In this document: positions 8,729 through 16,757 of the stretch, piece by piece
How positions within the stretch are numbered: the first letter of the stretch is position 1
Layout of the letters: the number at the start of each line of letters is the position of its first letter
Position numbers and translations under genes: made by a program
Origin: Acetobacteraceae bacterium
Lineage (GTDB): Bacteria > Pseudomonadota > Alphaproteobacteria > Acetobacterales > Acetobacteraceae
Assembly (NCBI GenBank): GCA_027326105.1
Contig: DAHWFB010000104.1
Location: 1-38,034, forward strand
Reading direction: 5' to 3'
DNA: 38,034 nt
The notes under the pieces: model-generated
What the model was told of the DNA's origin: nothing
The model's database searches: none
Seen by the model: only the letters and a program-made list of their open reading frames with translations

Positions 8729-10369
8729 ATGGGGCGCGGGCGGGAGGTGGCGCTCGTCGTCGGCGGGCTCGCGCTCGCGCTCGCGCTCTTCTTCCATGTC
8801 CAGATCGGCAATGGCTTCACCGTCCTGTTCGGCGACCGGTTCGACGGGGTGATCGAGGTCGCGCTCCAGCAGCACTGGTGGAACGTGTTCACCGGCCGGG
8901 CGGCGTGGAACCGGACCGGCTGGTTCTACCCCTGGCCGGACACGCTCGGCTACAACGATGGGTATTTCCTCTACGGAATCGCCTTCTCGCTCGCCCGCGC
9001 GCTCGGTGCCGATCCGTTCCTTGCCACCGCCTTCTCGCACCTGCTCGCCAAGGCGGTCGGCTTCGTCGCCTTCTATGCGCTGCTGCGCCGCGCCTTCGCG
9101 CGCGGCCCCTGGCCGAGCCTGCTCGGCGCCCTGCTCTTCACCATCGCCGACAACAGCCTGGTCCAGGCCGAACACGGGCAGTTGCTCATGGTGGGCTTCG
9201 CCCCCGTCGCCGCCCTGATGCTGTGGGAGTTGCGCCGCGCGCTCGCCGGGGCGCGCGGATGGCGGGTGCTGGGCTGGGGGGCGGCACTCGATCTGTTCTG
9301 CGGCGCCTGGCTGCTCAGCGGCTATTACATGGCCTGGTTCTTCGGCTATTTCATGATCGCGCTGGGCCTGCTGCTCGCGCTCCTCGCCCCGCGCGGCGCT
9401 TGGCGCGCGCTGTTCGCCGATCTTCGCCGCCACGCCGGCGCGCTCGGCCTGGTGCTCGTGCTGGCGGGGTTGAGCATCGCGCCGTTTCTGATGGTCTATC
9501 TGCCCACCGCGCGCCAGACCGGCATGCACCCGCTGATCGACGTCGTGCCCTATATCGCCGATCCGCTCGCCATCCTCGACATCGGCACCGGCAACCTCCT
9601 GTGGGGCCGGCTCGATGCCGCCCTGGCGCTGCGTCTCCCCGCCCAGTTTCCGGCCTACAGCGAATGGACGAGCGGCTTTCCGCCGCTGCTGCTCGCCTGC
9701 TTCCTCGCCGGCGGACTGATCGCCTGGCGTCGGCGCGCGACGCTCCCCGGCGCGATGGCGCTGGCGGCGATCCTCACCTGGCTCGCTACCCTGCGCTTCG
9801 GCAACTTCGTCGTCTGGCCGATGGTGATGGCGCTGGTTCCCGGTGCCCGCGGCCTGCACACCATCTCGCGCTATCCGATCTTCCTCGCCGGGCCGGTGGT
9901 GATCGTCGCCGGCTGCGCGCTCGAGCACTTGCATCGCCGCGGCCGGCGCGCGCTCGCCCTCGCGCTCGCCCTCGCCCTGGTGGCGGAGGAGATCAACCTC
10001 TCGCCGCCGGTCGCTCTCGACCGGGTGGCGGAGTTGCGCTTTCTCGCCGCGATCCCGCCGCCGCCTGCCGGCTGCCGGGTGTTCTTCACCGCCGATCCAC
10101 GCCCGTCACGGATCGCCAACGCCGCGATCCGCGCGCTCTACAGTCATAATGTGGACGCGATGCTGATCGCGTCACTCGACCATCTGCCCACCCTCAACGG
10201 CTATTCGACCTTCAACCCGCCGGACTGGAATTTCGGCTCCCCGACCCGGGCGGACTATCCCGCCCGGGTCGAAGCCTACGCGCGTGTTCACCATCTGCGC
10301 GGTCTCTGCCGGCTCGATCTCGCCCATCCGCGCTGGCGGCGCCACCCGTTCGCCGGGAGCGCGCGATGA
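8729..10369 (+). CDS. Polytopic membrane protein, GT-C-like glycosyltransferase
   Basis: This 546-residue protein has about ten to twelve predicted membrane helices (first at about 7-25; others around 100-120, 130-150, 175-215, 240-265, 320-400) and a soluble C-terminal tail from about residue 430. A large loop after the first helix (about 40-75, with HWWNVFTGRAAWNRTGWFYPWPD) resembles the periplasmic loop 1 of GT-C fold enzymes that take sugars from polyprenyl-phosphate donors. It overlaps the following GT2 gene by 4 bases (ATGA at 10366), and that enzyme is of the type that makes polyprenyl-phosphate sugars. I infer a pair that builds the lipid-linked donor and transfers the sugar on the periplasmic side. 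The acceptor (O-antigen, lipid A or protein) is unknown. Confidence 0.7.
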   Translation: MGRGREVALVVGGLALALALFFHVQIGNGFTVLFGDRFDGVIEVALQQHWWNVFTGRAAWNRTGWFYPWPDTLGYNDGYFLYGIAFSLARALGADPFLATAFSHLLAKAVGFVAFYALLRRAFARGPWPSLLGALLFTIADNSLVQAEHGQLLMVGFAPVAALMLWELRRALAGARGWRVLGWGAALDLFCGAWLLSGYYMAWFFGYFMIALGLLLALLAPRGAWRALFADLRRHAGALGLVLVLAGLSIAPFLMVYLPTARQTGMHPLIDVVPYIADPLAILDIGTGNLLWGRLDAALALRLPAQFPAYSEWTSGFPPLLLACFLAGGLIAWRRRATLPGAMALAAILTWLATLRFGNFVVWPMVMALVPGARGLHTISRYPIFLAGPVVIVAGCALEHLHRRGRRALALALALALVAEEINLSPPVALDRVAELRFLAAIPPPPAGCRVFFTADPRPSRIANAAIRALYSHNVDAMLIASLDHLPTLNGYSTFNPPDWNFGSPTRADYPARVEAYARVHHLRGLCRLDLAHPRWRRHPFAGSAR

Positions 10370-11295
10370 GTGCCGCGCCGCCGCGCATCGCGGTGCTGAT
10401 CCCCTGCCACAACGAGGCCGCGGCGATCGCCTCCGTGGTGGCGGGCTTCCGCGCCGCCCTGCCCGAGGCCGCGATCCATGTCTACGACAACAACTCCACC
10501 GACCGCACGGCGGCGCTGGCCGCGGCCGCCGGGGCGCTGGTCGCGCGCGAGGGCTTGCAGGGCAAGGGCCATGTGGTGCGCCGGATGTTCGCCGACATCG
10601 AGGCCGATATCTACCTGCTGGTCGATGGCGACGGCACCTACGACCCCGCCGCCGCGCCGGCGATGGTGCAGAGGCTGCTCGCCGAGCGTCTCGACATGGT
10701 CACGGCGGCGCGGCGCGGGGTGGGGTCGGCGGCCTGGCGGCGCGGCCACCGCTTCGGCAACCGGCTGCTCTCGGGGGCGGTGAGCCGCCTCTTCGGCCGG
10801 CCGGTGGGTGATCTTCTGTCGGGCTACCGCGCCTTCTCGCGTCGCTTCGTCAAATCCTTCCCCGCTCTTGCCACCGGCTTCGAGACCGAGACCGAATTCA
10901 CCATCCATGCGCTGACCCTGGCGATGCCGATCGCCGAACTCACCGCCGCCTACGGCGATCGGGCGGAGGGCTCGGGCTCGAAACTGCGCACGCTCGCGGA
11001 TGGGGCGCGCATCGGCGGCACCATTCTGCTGCTGCTCAAGGAGGAGCGCCCGCTGGCGCTGTTCGCGGCCGCCGGGGCGGCGCTCTTCGTGCTCGGCGTC
11101 GGGCTCGCGGTGCCGATCTTCCTCACCTACGCCCGCACCGGCCTGGTGCCGCGCCTGCCCACGGCGGTGCTGTCCACCGGGCTCGTGCTGCTGTCCTTCC
11201 TCAGCCTCGCCTGCGGGCTGATCCTCGATTCGGTCGCACGCGGGCGGCGGGAGGCCAAGCGCATGGCCTATCTGCGCATCCCGCCGCCGGGGTGA
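10366..11295 (+). CDS. Polyprenyl-phosphate GT2 glycosyltransferase
   Basis: This 309-residue protein has a GT2 catalytic domain at the N-terminus (VLIPCHNEAAAIASVV, then VYDNNSTDRTAALA) and the metal/nucleotide-binding DGDGTYD at about residues 87-93. The LLSGYRAFSRRFVKSFP segment and a C-terminal pair of membrane helices (about 235-257 and 268-290) match the dolichyl-phosphate mannose synthase / GtrB / ArnC-like group, which transfers a sugar from a nucleotide donor to polyprenyl phosphate at the inner membrane. The sugar cannot be told from sequence. ATG 10366 overlaps the stop of the upstream GT-C-like gene, indicating translational coupling and a joint function. Confidence 0.88.
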   Translation: MSAAPPRIAVLIPCHNEAAAIASVVAGFRAALPEAAIHVYDNNSTDRTAALAAAAGALVAREGLQGKGHVVRRMFADIEADIYLLVDGDGTYDPAAAPAMVQRLLAERLDMVTAARRGVGSAAWRRGHRFGNRLLSGAVSRLFGRPVGDLLSGYRAFSRRFVKSFPALATGFETETEFTIHALTLAMPIAELTAAYGDRAEGSGSKLRTLADGARIGGTILLLLKEERPLALFAAAGAALFVLGVGLAVPIFLTYARTGLVPRLPTAVLSTGLVLLSFLSLACGLILDSVARGRREAKRMAYLRIPPPG

Positions 11296-11309
11296 GCCGC
11301 GGGCCCGGT

Positions 11310-11338
11310 TTGCATCCCCCGCACGGCTTCGCTATAGC
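11310..11338 (+). promoter_or_regulatory. Promoter of tRNA-Asn
   Basis: TTGCAT at 11310-11315 and TATAGC at 11333-11338 are separated by 17 bases; the -10 ends 13 bases before the tRNA 5' end at 11352. Confidence 0.6.
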
Positions 11339-11351
11339 TTCCGCCCCGCGT

Positions 11352-11427
11352 TCCCGGATAGCTCAGTCGGTAGAGCAAGCGGCTGTTAACCGCTGGGTCG
11401 CAGGTTCGAGTCCTGCTCCGGGAGCCA
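11352..11427 (+). tRNA. tRNA-Asn (anticodon GTT)
   Basis: This is a complete 76-base cloverleaf. Acceptor TCCCGGA (11352-11358) pairs with TCCGGGA (11417-11423). The D-arm is GCTC/GAGC, the anticodon stem GCGGC/GCCGC-like encloses loop CTGTTAA with anticodon GTT, and the T-arm contains GGTTCGAGTCC. The discriminator is G11424 and CCA is encoded at 11425-11427. Confidence 0.96.
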
Positions 11428-11510
11428 CTCCTTTCGCCATCGTATCGAGGGTGTGGGGACGGTTTCGGCGTCGCCCGAATAGCTCCGTTCGGCGGCCCGG
11501 CGGCAGTTGT

Positions 11511-11609
11511 TCAGCGCGGGGTCATCGCCCGCAGGACGAGATCGAGCGCCAGCAACGCCAATACCCCGGCGAGCCAGAGGGCCGCGAACCAGAGCAGGCG
11601 GCGTTTCAT
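11511..11609 (-). CDS. Small bd-oxidase-associated membrane protein, DUF2474 type
   Basis: A 32-residue peptide follows cioB on the same strand after a 66-base gap. It starts MKRRLLWFAALWLAGVLAL, continues with a hydrophobic LALDLVLRAM stretch and ends TPR: a Lys/Arg-rich N-terminus, then one membrane helix with two Trp. This is the profile of the DUF2474 family, tiny proteins found downstream of cyanide-insensitive bd oxidase genes and thought to act like CydX as an accessory subunit. The assignment rests on position and composition; at this length similarity alone is weak. The ribosome-binding site is poor (only CCCGGG ahead of ATG). Confidence 0.7.
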   Translation of the reverse strand: MKRRLLWFAALWLAGVLALLALDLVLRAMTPR

Positions 11610-11675
11610 CCCGGGCGGGGACGCAGGGCTCCGCCCTGCACCGGCCGGGGGCTGGCGGCCCTGGGCAGCCGGATT

Positions 11676-12698
11676 TCAGTGATAGTGGGTTCCGGCATGG
11701 ACCTTGCCGCGGAACACCCAATAGGCATAGCCGGTGTAGGCCAGGATCAGCGGGACCAGCACCAGGGCGCCGACCAGCAGGAAGGCCTGGCTCGCCGGGG
11801 GGGCGGCGGCCTGCCAGATGGTGAGCGACGGGGGCACGATCTCCGGCCACAGGCTGATGCCGAGCCCAAGGTAGCAGAGCACGAACCAGCCGATGACACA
11901 GAAAAAGGGCGCACGCTCCTGGCGCCGCGACATCGCCCGCCAGAAGCCCCAGGCGAGCAGCGCGACCAGGATCGGCACCGGGCTGGTCAGCAGGATCCCC
12001 GGCCAGGAGAACCAGCGGCGGGAGAAAGCCGGCGAGAGCATCGGCGTCCACAGGCTGACCACGACGATCAGGCCGAGGACGGCGGCGGCGAGTGCGCGGG
12101 CGTGGCGGCGGGCGCGGAATTGCAGCGCCCCCTCGGTGCGCCAGACCAGCCAGGTGGCGCCGAGCAGCGCGTATCCCGCCACCACCGCGATGCCGCAGAG
12201 CAGGGTGAACCCGGTCAGCCAGTCGAACCATCCCCCGGCGTAGGCGTCGTGGACCACCTTGATGCCCTGGACCAGCCCGCCGAGCGCCAGCCCCTGGCAG
12301 AAGGCGGCGGCGGTGGAACCCAGCGCGAAGGCCGCATCCCAGCCGCGCCGGCCGCGCACGGAGGTGGCGCGGTAGCGGAACTCGAAGGCGACGCCGCGGA
12401 AGACGAGGGCAAGCAGCATGGCGATGATGGCGGGGTAGAGGGCGGGCATGATGACCGCGTAGGCGGTGGGAAACACCGCGAACAGCCCGCCGCCGCCGAG
12501 GATCAGCCAGGTCTCGTTGCCGTCCCACACCGGCGCGACCGAATTGAGCATCACCCCGCGCGCCTCGTCCTCGCGTTCGACCGCGAACAGGATGCCGACG
12601 CCGAGATCGAATCCGTCGAGCACCACGTAGGCGAGAACCGCGAACGCGATGAGGACCGCCCAGATCAGCGGCAGGTCGAGGAAGGGGAGCGTCATCAT
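11676..12698 (-). CDS. cioB: Cytochrome bd-type quinol oxidase subunit II
   Basis: This 340-residue integral membrane subunit has about eight or nine helices. Signatures at the N-terminus are IWAVLIAFAVLAYVVLDGFDLGVG and the SVAPVWDGNETWLI loop, typical of CydB/CioB, with the C-terminus ending in YTGYAYWVFRGKV. It pairs with the subunit I encoded immediately upstream (stop of cioA at 12703, start here 12698) to form a bd-family quinol:O2 oxidoreductase. GGGGAG within the cioA end provides the ribosome-binding site. The CIO naming follows from the short Q-loop of subunit I and the DUF2474-type gene behind it. High-affinity, cyanide-tolerant respiration is common in acetic acid bacteria. Confidence 0.95.
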   Translation of the reverse strand: MMTLPFLDLPLIWAVLIAFAVLAYVVLDGFDLGVGILFAVEREDEARGVMLNSVAPVWDGNETWLILGGGGLFAVFPTAYAVIMPALYPAIIAMLLALVFRGVAFEFRYRATSVRGRRGWDAAFALGSTAAAFCQGLALGGLVQGIKVVHDAYAGGWFDWLTGFTLLCGIAVVAGYALLGATWLVWRTEGALQFRARRHARALAAAVLGLIVVVSLWTPMLSPAFSRRWFSWPGILLTSPVPILVALLAWGFWRAMSRRQERAPFFCVIGWFVLCYLGLGISLWPEIVPPSLTIWQAAAPPASQAFLLVGALVLVPLILAYTGYAYWVFRGKVHAGTHYH

Positions 12699-12702
12699 GG
12701 CA

Positions 12703-14118
12703 CTACTCCCCCGCCGCCGGATGTTGCAGCGGCGGCGTCGGCGTGATGCCGGTAGAGCGGAGCGGCAGATCGGGCGACGGACCCGCCTCGCCCGGCGCGG
12801 GCGGGCGCGCCATCAGATGCAGCACGAACCGCAGCCCCGAGCCATAGACCACGAGGTAGACCAGGGCGAAGGCGGCAAGCGACGTGCCGACCCCGGCGGC
12901 GCCGATCGGCGAGGCGCTCTCCGCCGTGCGCAGGATGCCATAGACGGTCCACGGCTGCCGGCCGGCCTCCGTCACCGTCCAGCCGGCGAGCAGCGCCACG
13001 AAGCCCGCCGGCGCCATGGCGAGCACGACCCGCGGGAGCCAGCGCGTGTCATAGAGCCGCCCCCGCCAGCGCAGCCAGAGCGAGGCGAGGCCGATGCCGG
13101 CGATCAGGAAGCCGAGCCCGACCATCAGCCGGAAGGCCCAGAACACCAGCGGCACGTAGGGCTCGTCGTTGCGGGGGAAGGCGCGCAGGCCCTTGATCGT
13201 CCCGTTCCAGCTGTGGGTGATGATCAGCGAGCCGAGATGGGGAACTTCGATCTTGTCGATGGTGTGCTGGGTCTTCATGTCGGGCCAGCCGAACAGCACC
13301 AGAGGCTGGCCGCTGCGGGTGGTGAAATCCCCCTCCATCGCCGCCAGCTTCGCGGGCTGGTAGCGGAAGGTATTGATGCCATGGGCATCGCCGGCGAGGA
13401 TCTGCAGCGGTCCGAGGATCGCCGCCATCCACAGCGCCATCGAGAACATCAGCCGCGCCGCCTCGTTGCGGGGGCTGCGCAGGAGATGGAACGCGCCGAC
13501 CGCACCCACCGCGAAGGCGGTGGAGAGATAGGCGGCGAAGACCATGTGCACGAAGCGATAGGGAAAGGACGGGTTGAAGATCACCGCCCACCAGTTCGCC
13601 GGCAGGAAGCGCCCGCCGGGGCTGATCACGTAGCCCGCGGGCGTCTGCATCCAGGAGTTGGCGGCGAGGATCCAGAAGCCGCTCGTCAGCGTGCCGAGGG
13701 CAACCAGGCAGGTGGCGAGAACGTGCAGCCTCGGTCCGACCTTTTCCCGCCCGAACAGCATCACGCCGAGAAAGCCCGCCTCGAGAAAGAACGCGGTGAG
13801 CACCTCGTAGCCGAGCAACGGGCCGAGGACCGGGCCGGTGCGCTGCGCGAAGACGCTCCAGTTGGTGCCGAACTGGTAGGACATCGGCACGCCCGAGACC
13901 ACGCCCATGGCGAAGGAGACGGCGAAGATCTTGAGCCAGTACTGGAAGACGTCGAGATAGACCTGCCGGCCGGTGAACAGCCACAGCGCTTCCAGCACCA
14001 TCAGGAAGGAGGCGAGCCCGATCGAGAAGGCGGGCAGGATGATGTGCAGACCGATGGTGAAGGCGAACTGGATGCGGGCGAGCAGGACCGCTTCCGCGAC
14101 ATGGTGCACCACTGACAT
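12703..14118 (-). CDS. cioA: Cytochrome bd-type quinol oxidase subunit I (CIO type)
   Basis: This 471-residue subunit carries the haems and the quinol site. The N-terminal ARIQFAFTIGLHIILPAFSIG contains a haem-ligand His at residue 25. FFLEAGFLGVMLFG near residue 115 holds the conserved helix with the proton-path Glu, and FVHMVFAAYLS near residue 190 holds the second axial His. The quinol-binding Q-loop (QPLVLFGWPDMKTQ onward) is short, as in cyanide-insensitive oxidases rather than E. coli CydA. GAGGGGG lies ahead of the ATG at 14118. It is transcribed first in the operon cioA-cioB-small subunit from a promoter at 14188-14215. Confidence 0.95.
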   Translation of the reverse strand: MSVVHHVAEAVLLARIQFAFTIGLHIILPAFSIGLASFLMVLEALWLFTGRQVYLDVFQYWLKIFAVSFAMGVVSGVPMSYQFGTNWSVFAQRTGPVLGPLLGYEVLTAFFLEAGFLGVMLFGREKVGPRLHVLATCLVALGTLTSGFWILAANSWMQTPAGYVISPGGRFLPANWWAVIFNPSFPYRFVHMVFAAYLSTAFAVGAVGAFHLLRSPRNEAARLMFSMALWMAAILGPLQILAGDAHGINTFRYQPAKLAAMEGDFTTRSGQPLVLFGWPDMKTQHTIDKIEVPHLGSLIITHSWNGTIKGLRAFPRNDEPYVPLVFWAFRLMVGLGFLIAGIGLASLWLRWRGRLYDTRWLPRVVLAMAPAGFVALLAGWTVTEAGRQPWTVYGILRTAESASPIGAAGVGTSLAAFALVYLVVYGSGLRFVLHLMARPPAPGEAGPSPDLPLRSTGITPTPPLQHPAAGE

Positions 14119-14187
14119 GCCGACACCCCCTCGGCGGACCGTGCCGTCGCAGCAACGAGACGACGTAGGCCTCCATTACAACTATTT

Positions 14188-14215
14188 CATATAAAGAGAT
14201 ATCCGGTTGCGTCAA
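14188..14215 (-). promoter_or_regulatory. Promoter of the cioAB operon
   Basis: On the minus strand TTGACG (14210-14215) and TATATG (14188-14193) are separated by 16 bases, in an AT-rich island (14174-14204) ending about 70 bases before the cioA start. The promoter starts directly after the stop codon of the DUF2125 gene at 14217. No clear FNR-type TTGAT-N4-ATCAA box is visible. Confidence 0.6.
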
Positions 14216-14216
14216 C

Positions 14217-15200
14217 TCACGATCGTGGCCAGGCCAGCGGCGGCAGGCGTAGGATCGGCAAGCCACCGAGGGTGAGCAGGCCGCCGTGGAGCAGCAGGGG
14301 AAGCGCGATCCGGTCCTTGCTGCCCGGCGCGCCGGTATCGCCCAGCAGCGAAAGCATCGCCTTGAGCGCCGTAGCGGAGCCAGCGGGCAAGGTGCCGGCA
14401 TGCGCCGCCTGATCGAGAGCCGCGGCAGCACCGCGCAACGTGGTGGTGCCCCGTCCGGCCGGCTGGAGTGCGGAATCGAGATGCAGACGCAGGCGTGCGT
14501 CCAGCACCAGGGCGCCGGCGCGCAGATGGAGCGGCGCGATCGCGACCCGCCCGCCGGCGGCGCGCCAGGCGGCGGCGGAGGCGACTCCGCCGGGCGAGGG
14601 TGCGACGGTCGCGGCGAGCCGTGCGCTGTCGAGCGTGGCGCCCCGCGGCAGCAGCGGGCCGGGTGGCAGCACGAGGCCCCCGGCCCGCGCCGCGACCGCG
14701 AGCCCGGCGCCCGGCTTTTCCGCGAGCTGTGCCGAAAGGGCGCCGATGCGCAGGGTGGGGCCGGCAAGGCCCGGCGCGAGCGTGAGGGCCGCGGCCTGCA
14801 CCCGCAGCGGCTTGCCGCCACCGAACGGGACCAGCACCCGGAGCCGCCGCGCGTCAAGATCGAGCGTCAGTCCGGGCAGCAGTAGCGTGCTCCGCCCCGG
14901 TGCGGCGAAGGCGAGGCGCAGCGGATGGGCGAGCGCCACGCCGATCGTCACCGCATCGGCGTGCAGGGCCGCCCCGGGCGCGGACAGACCGATCCGGGGG
15001 ACGGTCACCCGTGCGGCGAGCGGCCAGCCGCCGCGGACGTAGGGGGCGTGGCTGACGCGCCAGCCCTGACCGCGGGTCTCCCGTTCCCAGCGACGGAATC
15101 CCGCCTCGATCCGCCAGCAGGCGCCGAACCAGACCGCCGTGTCGGCGACCGCGACCAGCACCAGCAGCGACAGGAGGGAAAGGATGCGCCGGCGGATCAT
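14217..15200 (-). CDS. DUF2125 domain-containing protein
   Basis: This 327-residue protein begins with a basic tail and one hydrophobic segment (residues about 5-27, IRRRILSLLSLLVLVAVADTA), so it is anchored in or exported across the inner membrane. The following region has the DUF2125 hallmarks: WFGACWRIEAGFRRWERETRGQGWRV, then HAPYVRGGWPLAARVTVP and a long run of beta-strand repeats (ALHADAVTIGVAL, PGLTLDLDARRLRV) resembling AsmA/DUF945-like periplasmic beta-taco folds. Function is unknown in the family. The C-terminus (LLHGGLLTLGGLPILRLPPL) is also typical. It lies 159 bases downstream of plsC on the same strand, separated by an AT-rich gap that could hold its own promoter. Confidence 0.85.
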   Translation of the reverse strand: MIRRRILSLLSLLVLVAVADTAVWFGACWRIEAGFRRWERETRGQGWRVSHAPYVRGGWPLAARVTVPRIGLSAPGAALHADAVTIGVALAHPLRLAFAAPGRSTLLLPGLTLDLDARRLRVLVPFGGGKPLRVQAAALTLAPGLAGPTLRIGALSAQLAEKPGAGLAVAARAGGLVLPPGPLLPRGATLDSARLAATVAPSPGGVASAAAWRAAGGRVAIAPLHLRAGALVLDARLRLHLDSALQPAGRGTTTLRGAAAALDQAAHAGTLPAGSATALKAMLSLLGDTGAPGSKDRIALPLLLHGGLLTLGGLPILRLPPLAWPRS

Positions 15201-15321
15201 CGGGCGCCATTCTGGGGCCGTGGCGCGATTGCCGGAAGCCCTTTCGGCAAGACATTACGATATCCGTTCGAATTGGCGGAAACCGGCGCCTCGTCCCCAT
15301 CTCATCGAGCATCGGGGCGCT

Positions 15322-15366
15322 TGGCAAAAAATCCTTATTTATATAATGATTTCAATAAATTATTCG
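15322..15366. other. AT-rich intergenic island
   Basis: Within the 159-base gap between plsC and the DUF2125 gene, a run of about 45 bases is almost all A/T (TTATTTATATAATG and CAATAAATTATT lie within it). On the minus strand it contains TTGAAA and TATAAA-like elements, so it probably carries the promoter of the DUF2125 gene; exact boxes cannot be fixed. No GC-rich hairpin with a T-run is seen for plsC termination. Confidence 0.4.
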
Positions 15367-16118
15367 CGTCCTTTACGGTCGCTTACGAAGCCTGAAGCGG
15401 CGGTGCCCACAGAGTTTTCCACACCCTCCGCCGGTCTCGAGAAGGCGCTTTCGAGGCGAGCCATGACGGTGGCGCGGTCGAGCCCGGCCGGGATCGGCGG
15501 AACGAGGTCGATGTGGATGGTGCCGGGCAGCTTGCGGAACGCGCGTCGGCCCCAGCGGCGCCCCGAATCGGTGCGGGCCGGGATGATGGGCAGGCCCGAG
15601 GCGGCCTGCATGGCGGCGACGCCAGGGTGGAGGCGGGCGCGGGTGCCGAACTCCACCCGCGTGCCCTCGGGGAAGATCACGATCTGCCGACCTTCGCTCA
15701 TCGCCCGCAAGGTCTCGCGCCGAAGATGGCGCAGCGCTGCCGCTCCCCCCGAACGGTCGAGCAGGATCATGCCGCCGATCCGGGTCAGCCGTCCGAACAG
15801 CGGCACGCGCAGCAGTTCGCGCTTGAGCACGTAGCAGCAGTCCGGTAGCAACGTCAGCCAGACCAGCGTGTCGAAGGCGGACTGGTGCTGCGGCGCGATC
15901 AGGGCCGCCCCGCCGGGCGGCAGATGCTCGCGGCCGGAGACCGTGACCCGAATGCCACAGAGCAGGCGAAGCGCGCCAAGGTTGAGCCGGGCCCAGAGCC
16001 GGGCGAGAGCCACGATCCGGCGCGGTGCGAACGGCCCGATCACGGTGCCGATCAGGCTGCCGAGCGCGGTCAGCACCACGAAGCAGAGGTTGAACAGGGC
16101 CGAGCGCAGCACGACCAC
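15360..16118 (-). CDS. plsC: 1-acyl-sn-glycerol-3-phosphate acyltransferase (PlsC family)
   Basis: This 252-residue inner-membrane acyltransferase makes phosphatidic acid from lysophosphatidic acid. An N-terminal membrane helix (about 7-30) precedes the catalytic motif HQSAFD (HX4D, near residue 77), the KRELLRVPLFG block near residue 100, and the phosphate-binding FPEGTR near residue 148, followed by LPIIPARTDSG. The start is GTG 16118, six bases after the stop of the upstream YdcF-like gene, giving an ftsE-ftsX-ydcF-plsC series. The C-terminal 20 residues (AEGVENSVGTAASGF) are low in similarity to the family and probably disordered. Confidence 0.92.
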   Translation of the reverse strand: MVVLRSALFNLCFVVLTALGSLIGTVIGPFAPRRIVALARLWARLNLGALRLLCGIRVTVSGREHLPPGGAALIAPQHQSAFDTLVWLTLLPDCCYVLKRELLRVPLFGRLTRIGGMILLDRSGGAAALRHLRRETLRAMSEGRQIVIFPEGTRVEFGTRARLHPGVAAMQAASGLPIIPARTDSGRRWGRRAFRKLPGTIHIDLVPPIPAGLDRATVMARLESAFSRPAEGVENSVGTAASGFVSDRKGRE

Positions 16119-16124
16119 GGCGGC

Positions 16125-16757
16125 TCAGCGCTCCAGCCAGGCCAACAGCCGGGTAGCGGGGCGGGTCAGGCCGAGGCGGGCGAGGACCAGCTTGACGTAT
16201 TCGGTGACCAGCAGCCGCGCCAGACGCAAGCGTGGCAGGCGGGCGAGCGTCGGCGGATCGACCGGAAGGGGATAGAGGCGCACCTTCGGCATCGCCGCCG
16301 CCATCTCGGCCAGCGCACGCGGCATGTGATAGTCGGCGGTGACGACGATGAGGGAGCGCAGCCGGTGCGCGGCCGCCCAGGCGGCGGTTTCGCGGGCGTT
16401 GCCGAGGGTGGAATGGGCGTCGAAGCCAAGGCTGACGCGCTCCTCCAGCGGAGCCGCGCGGTAGCCCGCGAGATGGGCGATCTCCGCGAAGGTGACGTCG
16501 GGGCCGACGCCCGAGATGAGCAGCCGCGGGGCTATCCGCCGGGCGAGCAGGCCGAGCGCGGTGCGCACCCGGTCCGTCCCTCCGGTGAGCACGACGATTC
16601 CCCCGGCCCGGGCCGGCAGCGGCGGGGCGGGAGCGAACGCCGCCGCGAGGTACCACAGGAAGCCGGCGCACCACAGGCCGATGACCGCGATCGCGGTCAG
16701 GCGCAAGGCCCGGCGCCAGGGCGCGGAGCGGCGGGGCGGGGCGGGGCGCCCGCTCAC
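16125..16757 (-). CDS. YdcF-like (DUF218) membrane-anchored protein
   Basis: This 210-residue protein has one N-terminal membrane helix (about 18-40, LRLTAIAVIGLWCAGFLWYLA) and a DUF218/YdcF domain: GGIVVLTGGTDRVRTALGLL, the LLISGVGP strand, the STLGNARETAAWAA segment and LIVVTADYHMPRALAEM. These motifs are shared with the SanA/ElyC/YdcF group involved in envelope metabolism. The start is GTG 16757, whose GTGA overlaps the ftsX stop, so it is translationally coupled to ftsX. Reading the frame further upstream gives Arg-rich antisense sequence. The ftsEX-YdcF-PlsC neighbourhood recurs in alphaproteobacteria. The precise substrate is unknown. Confidence 0.88.
   Translation of the reverse strand: MSGRPAPPRRSAPWRRALRLTAIAVIGLWCAGFLWYLAAAFAPAPPLPARAGGIVVLTGGTDRVRTALGLLARRIAPRLLISGVGPDVTFAEIAHLAGYRAAPLEERVSLGFDAHSTLGNARETAAWAAAHRLRSLIVVTADYHMPRALAEMAAAMPKVRLYPLPVDPPTLARLPRLRLARLLVTEYVKLVLARLGLTRPATRLLAWLER

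Noticed and set aside
12649-14115. A 488-residue plus-strand open frame over cioA
   Set aside because: It is an exact antisense shadow of cioA with no ribosome-binding site and no protein-like composition.
14119-14216. FNR/Anr box controlling cioAB
   Set aside because: No TTGAT-N4-ATCAA-like dyad is present; the AT-rich stretch is explained by the -10 region.
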